In this document: one piece after another, positions 11,050-21,619 of the stretch | Layout of the letters: each line of letters begins with the position of its first letter | Position numbering within the stretch: position 1 is the stretch's first letter | Source: Rugalucina vietnamica | Lineage: Eukaryota > Mollusca > Bivalvia > Lucinida > Lucinidae | DNA length: 64,000 nucleotides | NCBI GenBank assembly: GCA_964017185.1 | Contig: OZ024882.1 | Coordinates: 36,876,488 to 36,940,487, forward strand | Direction of reading: 5' to 3' | Translations under genes and position numbers: made by a program | Notes under the pieces: model-generated | What the model saw: the letters and a program-made list of their open reading frames with translations, nothing else | Databases searched by the model: none | What the model was told of the DNA's origin: nothing

Positions 11050-12192
11050 AAAAATAATTTCGGATTCTAGAATTCGCAAAATTGTTTCTAAAGGTCCGAA
11101 ATATAGATTCCTTTCCTACATTAATTTCGACAAATGTAGAGAAGAGATTGCATCTGCATTAAATGATTTCGGTAATCGATGATGTAAACGAGAGGGTGTT
11201 GAGGATAATGCTCTTAAAGAATGGAAAAGAAGTATCTTCACTATCGTGGATAAACGTATTAAGTTTTATTCACAAAATACTAATCTTTTACCTCCTAAAC
11301 CCAAATCGTCATTTAGGCATTTGAAGCAGGGTATCCAAGAATTTCATAGAAAGTATGTCTTGGTTTCGGCAGATAAAGCCGCAAACAATGTTGTTGTCGT
11401 TTGTAGGCTTCACTACGTTAACACCTTAAAACAGGAGCTTGATGGTACCAGGGCTTATCTGGAGACAGATACTGATGAGGTGTCTGTAGTAAATGCCCAC
11501 TTAAACGATTTACCTGTTAAGTTTTCTGTTTGTGTCAATGAAGGCCAAGACAAACTTCCTACGATGTATTGGTTACCTAAGCTTCACAAAAGACCATACA
11601 AAGCTAGATTTATTGCAAATTCTAGCTCTTGTACTACCACTGAACTTTCTAAATTATTAATTTCCTGTCTTACTACTATCAAATCTCATGTTATAAGATA
11701 CTGTGAGACAGTGTATGAAACTTCAAATAAAAATTGGTTTTGGTCAATAAAAAATTCTGGTGAGGTGCTCAGTAAATTTAAGTGTAGAGAGTTCCATGCG
11801 ACAAGCTTGTCCACATATGATTTTTCTACTCTGTATACAACATTACCACATAATCTAATTAAAGAAAAACTTCTGGATTTGATAGAGTGGACCTTCAAAA
11901 GGGCACTAAAAACTATGGTTCACTTTATTTGGCATGTAATGACAGAAAGGCTTTTTTCACTTCCTCTGACCAAAGTCGGTATACACTTTGGTCATGTCAG
12001 AATGTGTGCGACGCCTTATCATATCTCCTTGATAATATTTATATTAGATTTGGGACCAAGTTATACAGACAAATTGTTGGAATTCCGATGGGTACAAATT
12101 GTGCACCTCTCGTAGCTGATTTATTTTTATACTGCTACGAAAGAGATTTCATGGATTCTCTTAACCATGATAATCAAGCTGATGTTATCGAA
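11050..12192 (+). pseudogene. Naiad reverse transcriptase fragment, frameshifted and lacking the catalytic YLDD motif
   Basis: After the deletion the frame continues through a fourth TGA at 11180-11182, directly before a CKRE segment. The RT block follows: RIKFYSQNTNLLPPKPKSSF, SADKAANNVVVV, LPTMYWLPKLHKRPYKARFI and STYDFSTLYTTLPHN (first catalytic Asp). One A appears to be missing from the A run near 11912. The next frame resumes with NYGSLYLACN and carries KLYRQIVGIPMGTNCAPLVA, the RT motif before the catalytic site. Similarity ends after NQADVIE at about 12192, before YLDD. The copy is therefore dead, whether by 5'-biased retention, deletion or a complex insertion. Confidence 0.85.
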
Positions 12193-13979
12193 GGGGTCTG
12201 TAGCTGTACTCATCTTCTATTTTTACATGAAATCGACATTTTAAACGACCACCTCCAGCAATATAAAGTAATTTTATTATGTTTTTGCCATGTGGCGTCT
12301 CTTTGAACTAATGGAGAAAAATATTTTACCATTTTACATATTGAAGATGTGTATTAAGAAATATAATGCTGAAAAAAAAATGTTTGACAAATTTACAGAT
12401 GACTTGTAACTAAGCCATCTTTCGGCCATGGCATATATACAATAATGTGCTGTGATATCAGCTCCTCCTAGCGCGTTCGATTTGTACACTGCGGGGCTCT
12501 TCTAACGTAACACTTACATTTTCAATCATATCTAAAAAAATTAAACCACCAAATTTATAAAAAAAAAAAAAAAAAGAATCCGCAAATATAAATCAATTAT
12601 GCTTGCGTGTTGTCTGTATTTTTTATTGAAATTGATTATCCACAACTTATAAAATATTTAGTTTCGCAAAAAGCCCCGACATAGAATTTGATAGTATCAT
12701 AGCGGCGTCTCAGAAAAGTATCATATTCAGCTCATATCCCGTATCCCCAACCCCACGAGCTTGCAAATAAATTTTTCAAGCAATAAAAAACCATATGATG
12801 TGTTTAGTCCAAGAAATAGCGTTATTGGTCATCTCCGGGATGTGATTAAAAACAGGCGTGTGAGGAACACCATGTTGTTTCAAATAAACCGCAGTAACTG
12901 AAGTAGGTCCTTGTGGAGAAGTGGAAAAACATCCCACAAGGATTGTTATGAAATGAATAAATATGTTTTATCCGTGAGGAGGAGGTGTCCCTGTGTCGTC
13001 CAGGCCCATTCTGGACACACAGGATATCAACTTCACTGCTGTGATATCCGAATAATTTGCATTTAATTATCAGTTCAACCGGATTATTGTGACTTTTTGT
13101 TTTTCAGTCATATTATATAAACATCTAATTTATTACATTATAGTCCATCGATTTCTATGGAAATTACAGTAAGTAAATAAGAATAGACGAACTAAATATA
13201 GTGAAAATTTCATGAAGAACGCTTAATGGATGTTTCATTTATGTCCAAAAAGTAAAGTGTTACGTTAGAAGTGCCTCTCAGTGTATATTGCAGATGTGCA
13301 TGAAGAAGTATTGTGCTAAAAAGTTTATTTTTGACAAATGTACACTTGTGTTTAACAAAGCCAATTTCTGACAATGCCTCATGATAATAATGATCAATTG
13401 TGCATACTTAGTGAAATAAACCTCTCACAGAGCCTTCAATGCATCCTTTAAACATGTTTATACATGTACCTTACAGACATGTGACAAGCATACCGAAGAT
13501 GTATATGAAGGATTATAATGCTGAAAAGATATATCTGACAGATTTTCTGCATGTTCGACTTTGCAGGACCCGTAAACTGAAAGCCTTGCTTGCAGCCAAC
13601 TAGCGTTAATGACTTGTCTGTGCCAGATATATCACGCATATTAAAGTGAAACAAATCACATAATCTCTGTTAGACATTGTTTTTATAGTTATAAAGTTTG
13701 ATCATTTTTACGCTCTGAACTAAGAGAAAAAATATGTGGCGGTCACATACATGTATATCATTGTTTCAGTGTACAGTAAGGAATCTTGTGTATTTGTTCT
13801 GATCGGATCGTTGCAATGACAACTTGTACCTTCGATAGAGAAATGAAATGAGAAGTGAAAATATGCCATTTTTCTGTCTCTTCGAATTCAGAGATGTTTT
13901 AGAAAAGAAAATAACGAAATGAATCAGATCCTTTTAATACTCAGTCCGATTTAATTGTAAATAATGATGTCAACTTGAA
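12193..13979. other. AT-rich stretch, nothing recognised
   Basis: No gene or clear repeat was recognised. A short poly-A run lies near 12559-12574. Confidence 0.35.
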
Positions 13980-14222
13980 TTTTTTTTTTTTTTTTTTTTT
14001 TGCTGTTGGCGCCTTATGTGTGTTTTCATAATTTTTTTTAGTTAAGGTAACTGAATGGCCACCTATTGGGAAAATAGCTGCTCATTCGGCTTACGAAATG
14101 TTTTCTTGGTATCAGTACCTGATTGTTGGTTTGTTTTTTTCCCCACCTCGGTTTTTGGAGTGGAAATCTTTTTCTGATTGCACCTTTTCCTGATCTTTGC
14201 CTACTCGTACCTTTCTCTTAAT
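13980..14222 (-). repeat. Naiad-linked dispersed repeat, antisense, led by a poly-T run
   Basis: This begins with about 21 T residues (13981-14001) and then matches the repeat at 45835-46040 and 7620-7820. On the minus strand it encodes an RKRCNQKK-like segment, followed by an open stretch to a stop near 14070. It faces a second, opposite fragment at 14266-14320. Confidence 0.55.
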
Positions 14223-14265
14223 GGCAATGGTTCCTGGCTCTATTACAATAACAGCTTTCCCGTTA

Positions 14266-14320
14266 CAAAGAGGAACAAGTAGGCAACGATCAGGAAAAGG
14301 CGCAATCAGAAGCAGTTATT
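14266..14320 (+). repeat. Inverted partner fragment of the Naiad-linked repeat
   Basis: The segment 'gaggaacaagtaggcaacga' and its continuation 'tcaggaaaaggcgcaatcag' is the plus-strand version of the block at 14160-14215. The two form a head-to-head arrangement with a spacer of about 45 bp. Complex inverted insertions are typical of Penelope-like elements. Confidence 0.5.
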
Positions 14321-14543
14321 TCAAACGCGGTTTGTGTATGTTATAAATGACACTCTGTACATCTACATAGTTTGTGCAACTGTAAATATTCCGGCTCCTT
14401 AAAAACAACTACTAAATAGATAAGAAGGTAAAGCAATTTTATTGAAGTTCTAAAGACACAAATATGAAAAGTTTAACATTCACATTTTGATCAAAAACAA
14501 AACATGAGATAGCACGAGCTAAAATAATTATGAAATTATAAAT

Positions 14544-14777
14544 GAGCCGCCTCATGGGAAAACCAACAATCTGTATAGGCGAAAACACAGGCGCAGATCA
14601 GCTTCGAAGTAACTGCGAAGCTGATCAGCGTGTTTGTTTTCGCTACACGGATAGTACAATTACTCTTCTTTATAATTCCAAAATTTCAAGCTTCTAGCCA
14701 GCTTCTGTGCTTGTAAAGCTCGGTTTGTGCCGAACCTGTTCAGAAACCACAGTGTTGGTTTTCCCACGAGGCGGCTC
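14544..14777 (+). mobile_element. Nested-hairpin MITE, copy 1
   Basis: It starts GAGCCGCCTC, ends GGCGGCTC and is flanked by AAAT on both sides. An inner palindrome centres on GATCAGCTTCG / CGAAGCTGATC. The outer arms carry AAAACCAACAAT and its complement. There is no coding capacity. Confidence 0.85.
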
Positions 14778-15117
14778 AAATGAAACAAATAAACAATGCA
14801 GAGCAGCCGACACATGTAGCTTTCTACTCCAGGTTAGGAGTGATAACCAGCAGTCTCGTCAGCAACGACTATTTTTCACTTTCTCGACATGTAGTTTGCC
14901 TCTAGTCTCTCTTTATCTAGCTCGCACAGAACTTTCTGATTCGGGCAACTCAATTTTATTAGGCATAAAATTGAATGTATGACTTTTGATACAAAAAATG
15001 AAAAGTTCTAAAGACACAGCTGAATAATACATCCCATTTGCAGTTACCATAGACTAGCCACTAGTTTCCATATAATTACTTTTTTATTTATTTTGATGCA
15101 ATTTTAAAATTCATTGA

Positions 15118-15480
15118 ATGTACATTACGAAAAACACGCCCATGCAATACATAGAGATTTTTAAGTTGTAAAATTTGAAAAATTTCAGTACAAAATTTTT
15201 GATATTTTTCTTATTTTTGCTCAAAACATAGATTGTGGGTACACGTTAGGACCGCCTCGCCGAGGCGGTTCTAACGAGTACCCAGAATCAATGTTTTGGA
15301 GCAAAAATAAGAAAAATAGGTATACCCCTGCAAACCCCAGTTTTGCCATATAAAAGTGGGGTTCAAGGGGGTAAACATTACATGGACATGTTTTCCTGAT
15401 GTGAATGTTTTCTCCATCTCGTAGAAAGACTTACAAGAGGTGGCTTTGCTAAAGAAATTTCTCACATTTGCAATTGCTTA
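15118..15480 (+). repeat. One arm of the foldback repeat found complete at 53525-54205
   Basis: It starts at 'cattacgaaaa', carries the palindrome ACCGCCTCGCCGAGGCGGT at 15251-15269 within GGGTACACGTTAG...CTAACGAGTACCC, then 'ccctgcaaaccccagttttg'. The second arm seen at 53.9-54.2 kb is absent here. Confidence 0.65.
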
Positions 15481-15856
15481 ATTTGCTTCATAAACATTAT
15501 GATTTAAATGTGAAATATCATGATACAATAATTAAGAAATGAAAACATGTGACAATACAGAGAGCTCACATTTGATGGAGCACATTGGACAAAGTACACA
15601 AGAACTTAGATAAAACACACATTCGAGTGCCGCGTCTTAAGAAAAACTGCTATTAATTAGTATATGCGCAATGAAAGGCTATGATCAAGCCTGCAGGTAA
15701 TCGGCGATACGTACCTTTGACTACCGTGCATTGATTGTTCAATCCTTATTCACCATAAATCTACATTGCACTGACCAGCTGTGCAGAAACTGTGCATTTG
15801 CTTGAATCACATATGAACAAAGCAGACTTTCTAATGACGTGACATAGCTATAATAT

Positions 15857-16094
15857 GAGCCGCTGCATATGAAAACCAACAATCTGTATATGCGAAAAAC
15901 AAAGGCACAGACCAGCTTCGCGGTAGCTGCGAAGCCGATCAGCGCCTTTGTTTTTGCTACATGGATAGTACAATCCCTCTCCTTCCTTCATCTGAAATTT
16001 CAAGCTTCTTGCTACCTTCTGTGTCTATACAGGCTGGCTTGTGTTGGACCTGGTCCGAAACCCAAACTGTTGGTTTTCTCATGCACTGGCTCAT
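15857..16094 (+). mobile_element. Nested-hairpin MITE, copy 2 (diverged)
   Basis: It has the same order of blocks as the other copies. Its ends are GAGCCGCTGC and CACTGGCTC with ATAT flanks on both sides. The inner hairpin is CAGCTTCGCGG...GCGAAGCCGATCAG. Confidence 0.75.
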
Positions 16095-17277
16095 ATAACA
16101 CCAAGCACAACCATAAAATACTGCGCACATTTTCATAACACATATTTAAGTACGAATTATCGCTATTCATTTACCCAGAGCACTCAGTTTTACCATTCGT
16201 CATTCAACAAAATGCCATACTTGCCGCATGATTTTAAAGTGTCATCTCTATTACAACCATCTTATGGTCTCATCAGCACAAGATGACAAACACCTTTATA
16301 TGTGAGGTGTCCCAGACATCATGGAACCTGTACAATTGGTATAACCCAAATGACTTACAATAGACGCAAAATTTAACGTTCTAACTCTAAACAATACCCA
16401 TTGGCAAAACTATTATGGCAGTTCTGTAGTTAATCTTCTGATTTCGTTGCAAACGTATAAGGTAATAACATGGTCAAAACATTATTTTAGTGAAATTCAA
16501 TAGCATTCCAAAAGCACAAACGAAACCGGTATTTCTGGATCACCCCTCGTATACACCACCATATGGTGGAACATACTTGAAATATGACACGGGCCCAAGT
16601 GGTATCGGATAATATACATACCCAACTCAATTATAAAATTAAGTATAATGTACAAAGAAAGTTATTACATCTAATAAAATTGCAATCACGATAGCATACA
16701 TACAATATGCAGTCATGCTAATATGTACAATAATACATACATATGTATATACAATAATAAATTCTATAGTAATGCTTCAATGGCACATAAACAATAACAA
16801 GTAAATATAAAAATGTATAAAATCATTTGATATGTTATGTATGATATGTTATATTTAGGGGAAAGAATAGATTGAGCTATAATTAAATATAATAAAATTT
16901 TTCCTTTGTTTTGTGATCTTAATTTTTCTCTAATAAATGTTTTACCTACATTGCTATGATTTACATTGAACACGCATATTTTATCAAAGAAATAACATTC
17001 TAACATAGATATCTATGCGCATAGCGGTTTGAAGCCGTTTCCAATTGGTCGAACGCCGGGTTCAAACAGCAAAACCCCTGTTCAAATCACGAAATTCACG
17101 TGCCGTTTTAACATGGGCTTTGGCCGATGTCATTGGTCAATGCGACGTGACGTCATGTGTTTCGTAGAAACAATGTGGCCGGCGTTGAAGAAGCTCCGCG
17201 GTTTTCGGGGAGTTCTTACGTTGCTAATGTTATTTTCAAGAGATTTGAAGTGGATTAGAGTGAAAATGCTAGAATAG
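16095..17277. other. AT-rich intergenic stretch, nothing recognised
   Basis: Very AT-rich to 17000, then a short GC-richer block (17010-17280) containing GACGTGACGTCATG at about 17138-17152. No coding support. Confidence 0.35.
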
Positions 17278-17407
17278 CGATCAACTATGGTTTGTTTCAG
17301 TGTTCAAACATTCGCTGGATCACTCGGAAGGGGTTTGAACACGCGGCCTGCGGCCTTCTCCTCGTGATCCATCGAATGTTTGAACACTGAAAATCATGGT
17401 TGATCCC
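17278..17407. repeat. Imperfect long hairpin with about 45-bp arms
   Basis: The left arm contains 'cagtgttcaaacattcgctg' and 'gatcac'. The right arm contains 'gtgatcc' then 'atcgaatgtttgaacactga'. A GC-rich loop with GCGGCCTGCGGCC-like sequence separates them. Probably a small foldback element. Confidence 0.6.
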
Positions 17408-18347
17408 TATATTCATATTAGAGTGTACAATCGTTATAAGGAATAGGATTTTAACATTTGCAAGTAAACGTATTGTATTATACTTTATCAATAATTATTT
17501 GAGAGCCTTACTTTATTATGATATTAAAACGATCTGATACATATGCTAAAGGAGGGCTACCCACAGCATTATGGAATTACAAAATTCATCTCACCAGAAA
17601 TTAGAAGAAAGTGTGGTACAAAGTTTACATTGCATTCGCCTGTTTCAACTACGGTAAGAGTAATTCTCCTATGTAGACCCAGTAGGTTTTATCGTATTTC
17701 GTAAAAAATATATAGTATGGTTTGGTGAGCAACATAACAACAAAAAACTGTAGAGATATGATAGCTAAAATGAAAGTAAGCAAATAGTTCATATCTACAA
17801 AAAGTAAAATACAAATTTTATAAAATTCAAACAACAATAACTCAAAAACAATCAAAACCACAGGTTGGCAGCTGTCTTATATGTTAAAAGATAGAGAAAA
17901 GGGCTAATAGAGAAAAAAACACCACTCACGTTCTTGCTAACTAAAAACGTGACAGTAAAACTGAAACCGTTAATGGTACTTAGCGTAGGCGCATATGTAT
18001 TACTTAATAATGTAGCAGTGCTTTTATTTTTCCATTGCATTTTCTCTTCAAATTGCTTTAGCAATAAGACAGCTGTCATTTTGCAAACATCTATGTATTT
18101 TGATCATAAGCTCTCCTACTTTTAAACTAAACTGTCAACCAAGGTGCGTGAACACTGGCATATTTTAAAAATACATCACAGTACTGCCCAATTACTGCCC
18201 TCCTCAACACAGTGCAGCTAAATACACAAAAGCCGAAGTATTTCGTCGATAGACTAAGATTTAAAGCTTTCACACATTGTTATTAGGCATTATTTATATT
18301 TTGATATGTTGTGATAGTCGCCATTTTGATTTTACGTTATTATTTCG
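17408..18347. other. Downstream flank, probably including the RTP-like 3' UTR
   Basis: On the minus strand this follows the RTP-like stop codon. It is AT-rich. AATATA/ATAAAT words occur near 18290-18305, but no convincing polyadenylation signal could be assigned. Confidence 0.3.
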
Positions 18348-18512
18348 TCACGAAAATGTCCACTCCTCTTTGCACAGGCCTTCTTTACAAGCTTGGCACA
18401 GTTCGGCGTTGTGTTGATTACGTGGTTTCCCGCTGCGTCGGTCTATTCTGAGGGGTGGTCTCACAAACCCATAGTAGATCTGTCCAACTCTGTTATATAC
18501 GTTACCTATAAC
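18348..18512 (-). CDS. RTP-like 3CxxC zinc-finger gene, last exon
   Basis: The acceptor TTTCCCGTAG precedes 18512. The 165-base exon encodes 54 residues and ends at TGA 18348-18350. It reads VIGNVYNRVGQIYYG, a basic stretch RIDRRSGKPRNQHN, then ELCQACKEGLCKEEWTFS. The basic segment before a C-x2-C ending in EGL/EGI matches the C-terminus of the receptor-transporting-protein zinc domain; vertebrate RTP1 has FCEACQEGI. CQAC is the third CxxC (C314 and C317 in the long isoform), with C322 a further candidate ligand. Unlike vertebrate RTPs there is no C-terminal membrane segment; the protein ends eight residues after C322's motif. Phase 0 matches the preceding exon at 25806. Identification is strong because phase, motif order and stop all agree. 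Confidence 0.9.
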   Translation of the reverse strand, partial: VIGNVYNRVGQIYYGFVRPPLRIDRRSGKPRNQHNAELCQACKEGLCKEEWTFS

Positions 18513-19310
18513 CTACGGGAAAGAAATGATGAAAACATCAGAAATATCTATCCGTCATAGAATATATTTGGCTTTCATTTAGCTAGTTTATACACATTTG
18601 ACTGCCATATATATGGGTCATTATCAAAAAATGGAGCAATCCTTGTCCCTGATGATTTTCTCGCAAGTGCGATGTCCGAGGTCTGCGTTCTCCTTCTATA
18701 ATATTGTTATCCGCCGTGCTTTATAAGAACCACACGTGATTTCACGTTTCTGAGTATGTTATTTGCAAGAAAGAGATGTTATCGATTTTTATCGTGTCCC
18801 CGGGTCAGGGTAAGTAGTTTTATTTGTTTTCATTGCAAAAGAAACTTGACAGAAATCACATTTTCTGTAACCATCTATTGCATATAATGTTATTGAAGTC
18901 AAATTCAAAAATCATATGATATATAAAGTGCTATTTAAGAGCGGCGGCACATATATAGTGCTGTCCCTGGAAAACGTATCAGTACTGTCACAGTTATTAA
19001 CAATCGATTTCGACCAGAGTTATGAATCATTTTCTCAGATCAAAACAATCGCATTTTGTAGACGACACCAAGCTATAGAAGTAATGGTAAACAACTTTTG
19101 AACAAATCGCATTACTTCGTTAATATACTATAAAGACATGTCAAAATCGGAGTGGGAATTTTTCAACCATCAGTCCTATCACGCGCATTTTGCCGCTTCT
19201 TGCAAATATCACATACGTTTTAAGACAGTGACTGGATTTCAGCTTAGGACCGGTTTGAATAGACATGCAAAGTTTTCAGCTTGCATTCTGTTGTTAGTCA
19301 TTAGAATTAA

Positions 19311-19393
19311 ATTTATGTGTGAAAACTCAGTACTGGCACGGTCAGTCCTGTCACGGTCGTGACAGTACTGATGTGTGACAGCACTGAGTTGAC
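19311..19393. repeat. Cluster of CAGT(G/A)CTGTCAC motifs, both orientations
   Basis: CAGTACTGGCACGG, CAGTCCTGTCACGG, GTGACAGTACTG and GTGACAGCACTG lie within about 80 bp. Related words occur at 18985 and 21285. They may be internal protein-binding repeats of the transposon. Confidence 0.6.
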
Positions 19394-19839
19394 TTGGATT
19401 CAGGCAATTTCTTAGACTGAAAGGAGTTAGGTCGCCTTTCACGAGAGGGTCTCAGTTACTAACACCAGCAGCAGCCAGAAGTGGCCATTTTATAAGACAT
19501 TATCTGTTTGAAAACCATTTGAGGTGTGTGTGAGGGTGATACAAAGCTACAAATTCAAAATTCTTCGTCGACCAGGGTATATCTAATTAGCCCCGGGGGT
19601 GGTACTCCTATAAAGATATTGAGACAGTATGTGTATGTAGCGCGATAAATGCCCTTTTTGCGTCGTCCATTTAGATTAGATCTACCCATTTTCAGTGAAA
19701 AATAAATTTTACGCCCCCACTTTATACTGTAACAGAAAATATCGCATTTTTCTTTAAAACGCCATCCTTTGGGAGGGGCAACTCGGGGTAATTCTGGTAC
19801 GGATGTGCTGTAAAACCTACCAAATTCATATACCTCGAG

Positions 19840-19870
<31 letters not shown>
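19840..19870. repeat. Poly-A tract, 31 bp
   Basis: Uninterrupted A run inside the 18.6-21.5 kb transposon, preceded by a short unassigned segment (19590-19835) that may be a separate retro-insertion. Confidence 0.95.
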
Positions 19871-19872
<2 letters not shown>

Positions 19873-19967
19873 CCGGTAGTATTCACACTAGGGGTCTATT
19901 GTACATGAAAATACGAAAATTTTAACCTTCTTTGACGCATGTGTCTTTTGTGTTTGTATGTTGTATA

Positions 19968-20074
19968 CCATTACGAAAATGTGTTACCCATGCAATATAC
20001 AGAGATTTTTTCAGCTTTAAAAAATGTAAAAAAATATCTGATTGTGTACACGTTAGAACTGCCTCGCCGCTATG
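19968..20074 (+). repeat. Short fragment of the foldback family
   Basis: It has 'cattacgaaaatgtgttacc' then 'catgcaatatacagagattt', and ends at TACACGTTAGAACTGCCTCGCCG. This matches the start of the arms at 15118 and 53525, and stops in the middle of the palindrome. Confidence 0.6.
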
Positions 20075-20916
20075 TAAACATAAAAATGAAATGAGGACAA
20101 AACGTAAAGAGGAACCACCAACAGCAAAATTTGCCCAAGCATTGAAACCGGCAACATACAAACACTACAACCTTGTCTTTTTCATTCCGTTCCTTTCTGT
20201 TCATTTCACTGTGCCGGTTTGAAATTAACTACCCGTACATGTATGAGGCTGGTTACTACGACGAAAGAAAATGGTAGCTCCGTCCCGACATGACTGAAAG
20301 TTATTGACTCGGGTACATAAAACAAACAAAAATATAAGGCGCGTCACAAAAGAGATGATTTTGCACATGTGAAAGCAAACGTGCAGCTCAGCTGCAAGGT
20401 AACCTGCATGGCCCATCCAAGGGGGTATTAGCTCCAAGCTCACTAAAAGAAAAAAAATGACCTTTCTCCCCAGCTCCCTAAAATTTTGTCCTTGCTCCTA
20501 GCTTCCTTTAACTAAAAATGTTCTCTTAAAATGTTTTCCAATTTCCCCAAGCTCCCTGAAAATAAATGTCCCTGCTACCCAGCTCCCTAAAACCTGTGAT
20601 AGGGTCCCAAATTTACTGCGGTCTTTTGTCGTGACAATCCTGGTTGTCTCAGACCTGATCGAAAGCCTCATGCTGCCGCTTAAAGTGATAAGCTGAATAG
20701 CGCTTCTACTGCGCTTTACGTGTTACAGATGCGTTTGGATTGCGTGTAGCGAACGTGCTGTGTTAGAGCATTGGATCTACGCAAAGTTGTCCCTGGTGAG
20801 TATTCGTTGGTTGCGACCTTAAGTCAGTCACTGTCCCTAATAAGCTCATCGGGTAATGGTGAGAAACTAATCAACTCCGCACACATTGGAATGAAAAAGG
20901 TGAGATCGGATAATTA

Positions 20917-20972
20917 TCAGTGCTGTCACGACAGCATCAGTGCTGTCACGATATCAGTGCTGTCACGGTCAT
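20917..20972. repeat. Tandem CAGTGCTGTCACGA motifs
   Basis: Three close copies of CAGTGCTGTCACG are separated by short spacers within the 18.6-21.5 kb transposon. Confidence 0.7.
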
Positions 20973-21619
20973 AATTATTTAAAATACTCAAAACGCGTCA
21001 TATAAAAGTAATTGCTTTTGGTATGTAGTGATACTATACTGAAAAAGTAAACGTTTAGCAGAAATTATTTTTGGTCCAATCGTACAAGATTATGTCTACA
21101 AAAACAAAGCGCTTCATAACAAATCACAGTATGTGCATTTTCATTGAAGCTCTCTCCCTCGTTAATTCATTGAAGTTATTTAAGGCTTGTGTGAACTATT
21201 GTCCGTGACAAGTTATATATGCCCCCACTTATAAATTGGGAACGTCTTTTCAAATGAGCGTTTTACGCAAAAAAGTTTGTTCGTGACAGCACTGATATTT
21301 TTTTCAAGGGTACCATACAATAAATTAATGCTGGTGCACTATTTGTTCAGTTAAACTCGACATATTTTATTTCTATATTCTATATGCTCTAGTTAATAAA
21401 ACTATTCCATTAAAAAAGAAAAACTGGACAATTATTTTTTTCGTTTTGCCTTTCTGGATTGCTCCATTTTTTGATAATGACCCATATACATAACCATCCA
21501 TGGAATGGGGTTGGGCTACTATTTCTTCAAACATTCGTTACAGCCGCCTCACAGTCGCATGTATTTTTCAACGCTTAAAATTCATTTTAACTCGTACATG
21601 TATAAGTCTGATGCAATAT

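Larger units (their letters stand above)
9840..12192 (+). mobile_element. Naiad-type Penelope-like retroelement, N-terminal GIY-YIG nuclease then RT, 3'-truncated
   Basis: The GIY-YIG nuclease precedes the reverse transcriptase. This permuted order defines Naiad/Chlamys Penelope-like elements; canonical Penelope has the nuclease last. The coding line runs from an ATG at 9918 to about 12192, broken by two single-base deletions (near 11050 and 11912). It contains four in-frame TGA codons and no in-frame TAA or TAG. It stops just before the RT catalytic YLDD segment, so this copy cannot be active. Sequence around the start recurs at 7566-7820, 13980-14222, 14266-14320 and 45690-46040. Confidence 0.85.
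18615..21483. mobile_element. 2.87-kb DNA transposon with 28-bp perfect TIRs, no coding sequence seen
   Basis: The left end GGGTCATTATCAAAAAAT (18615) and the right end ATTTTTTGATAATGACCC (21483) are inverted, identical for 28 bp through GGAGCAATCC. They are flanked by ATAT on both sides. The interior carries repeats of CAGTGCTGTCACG, a poly-A run and a fragment of the foldback family. No transposase was recognised, so it is probably non-autonomous. It sits in the last intron of the RTP-like gene. Confidence 0.75.
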
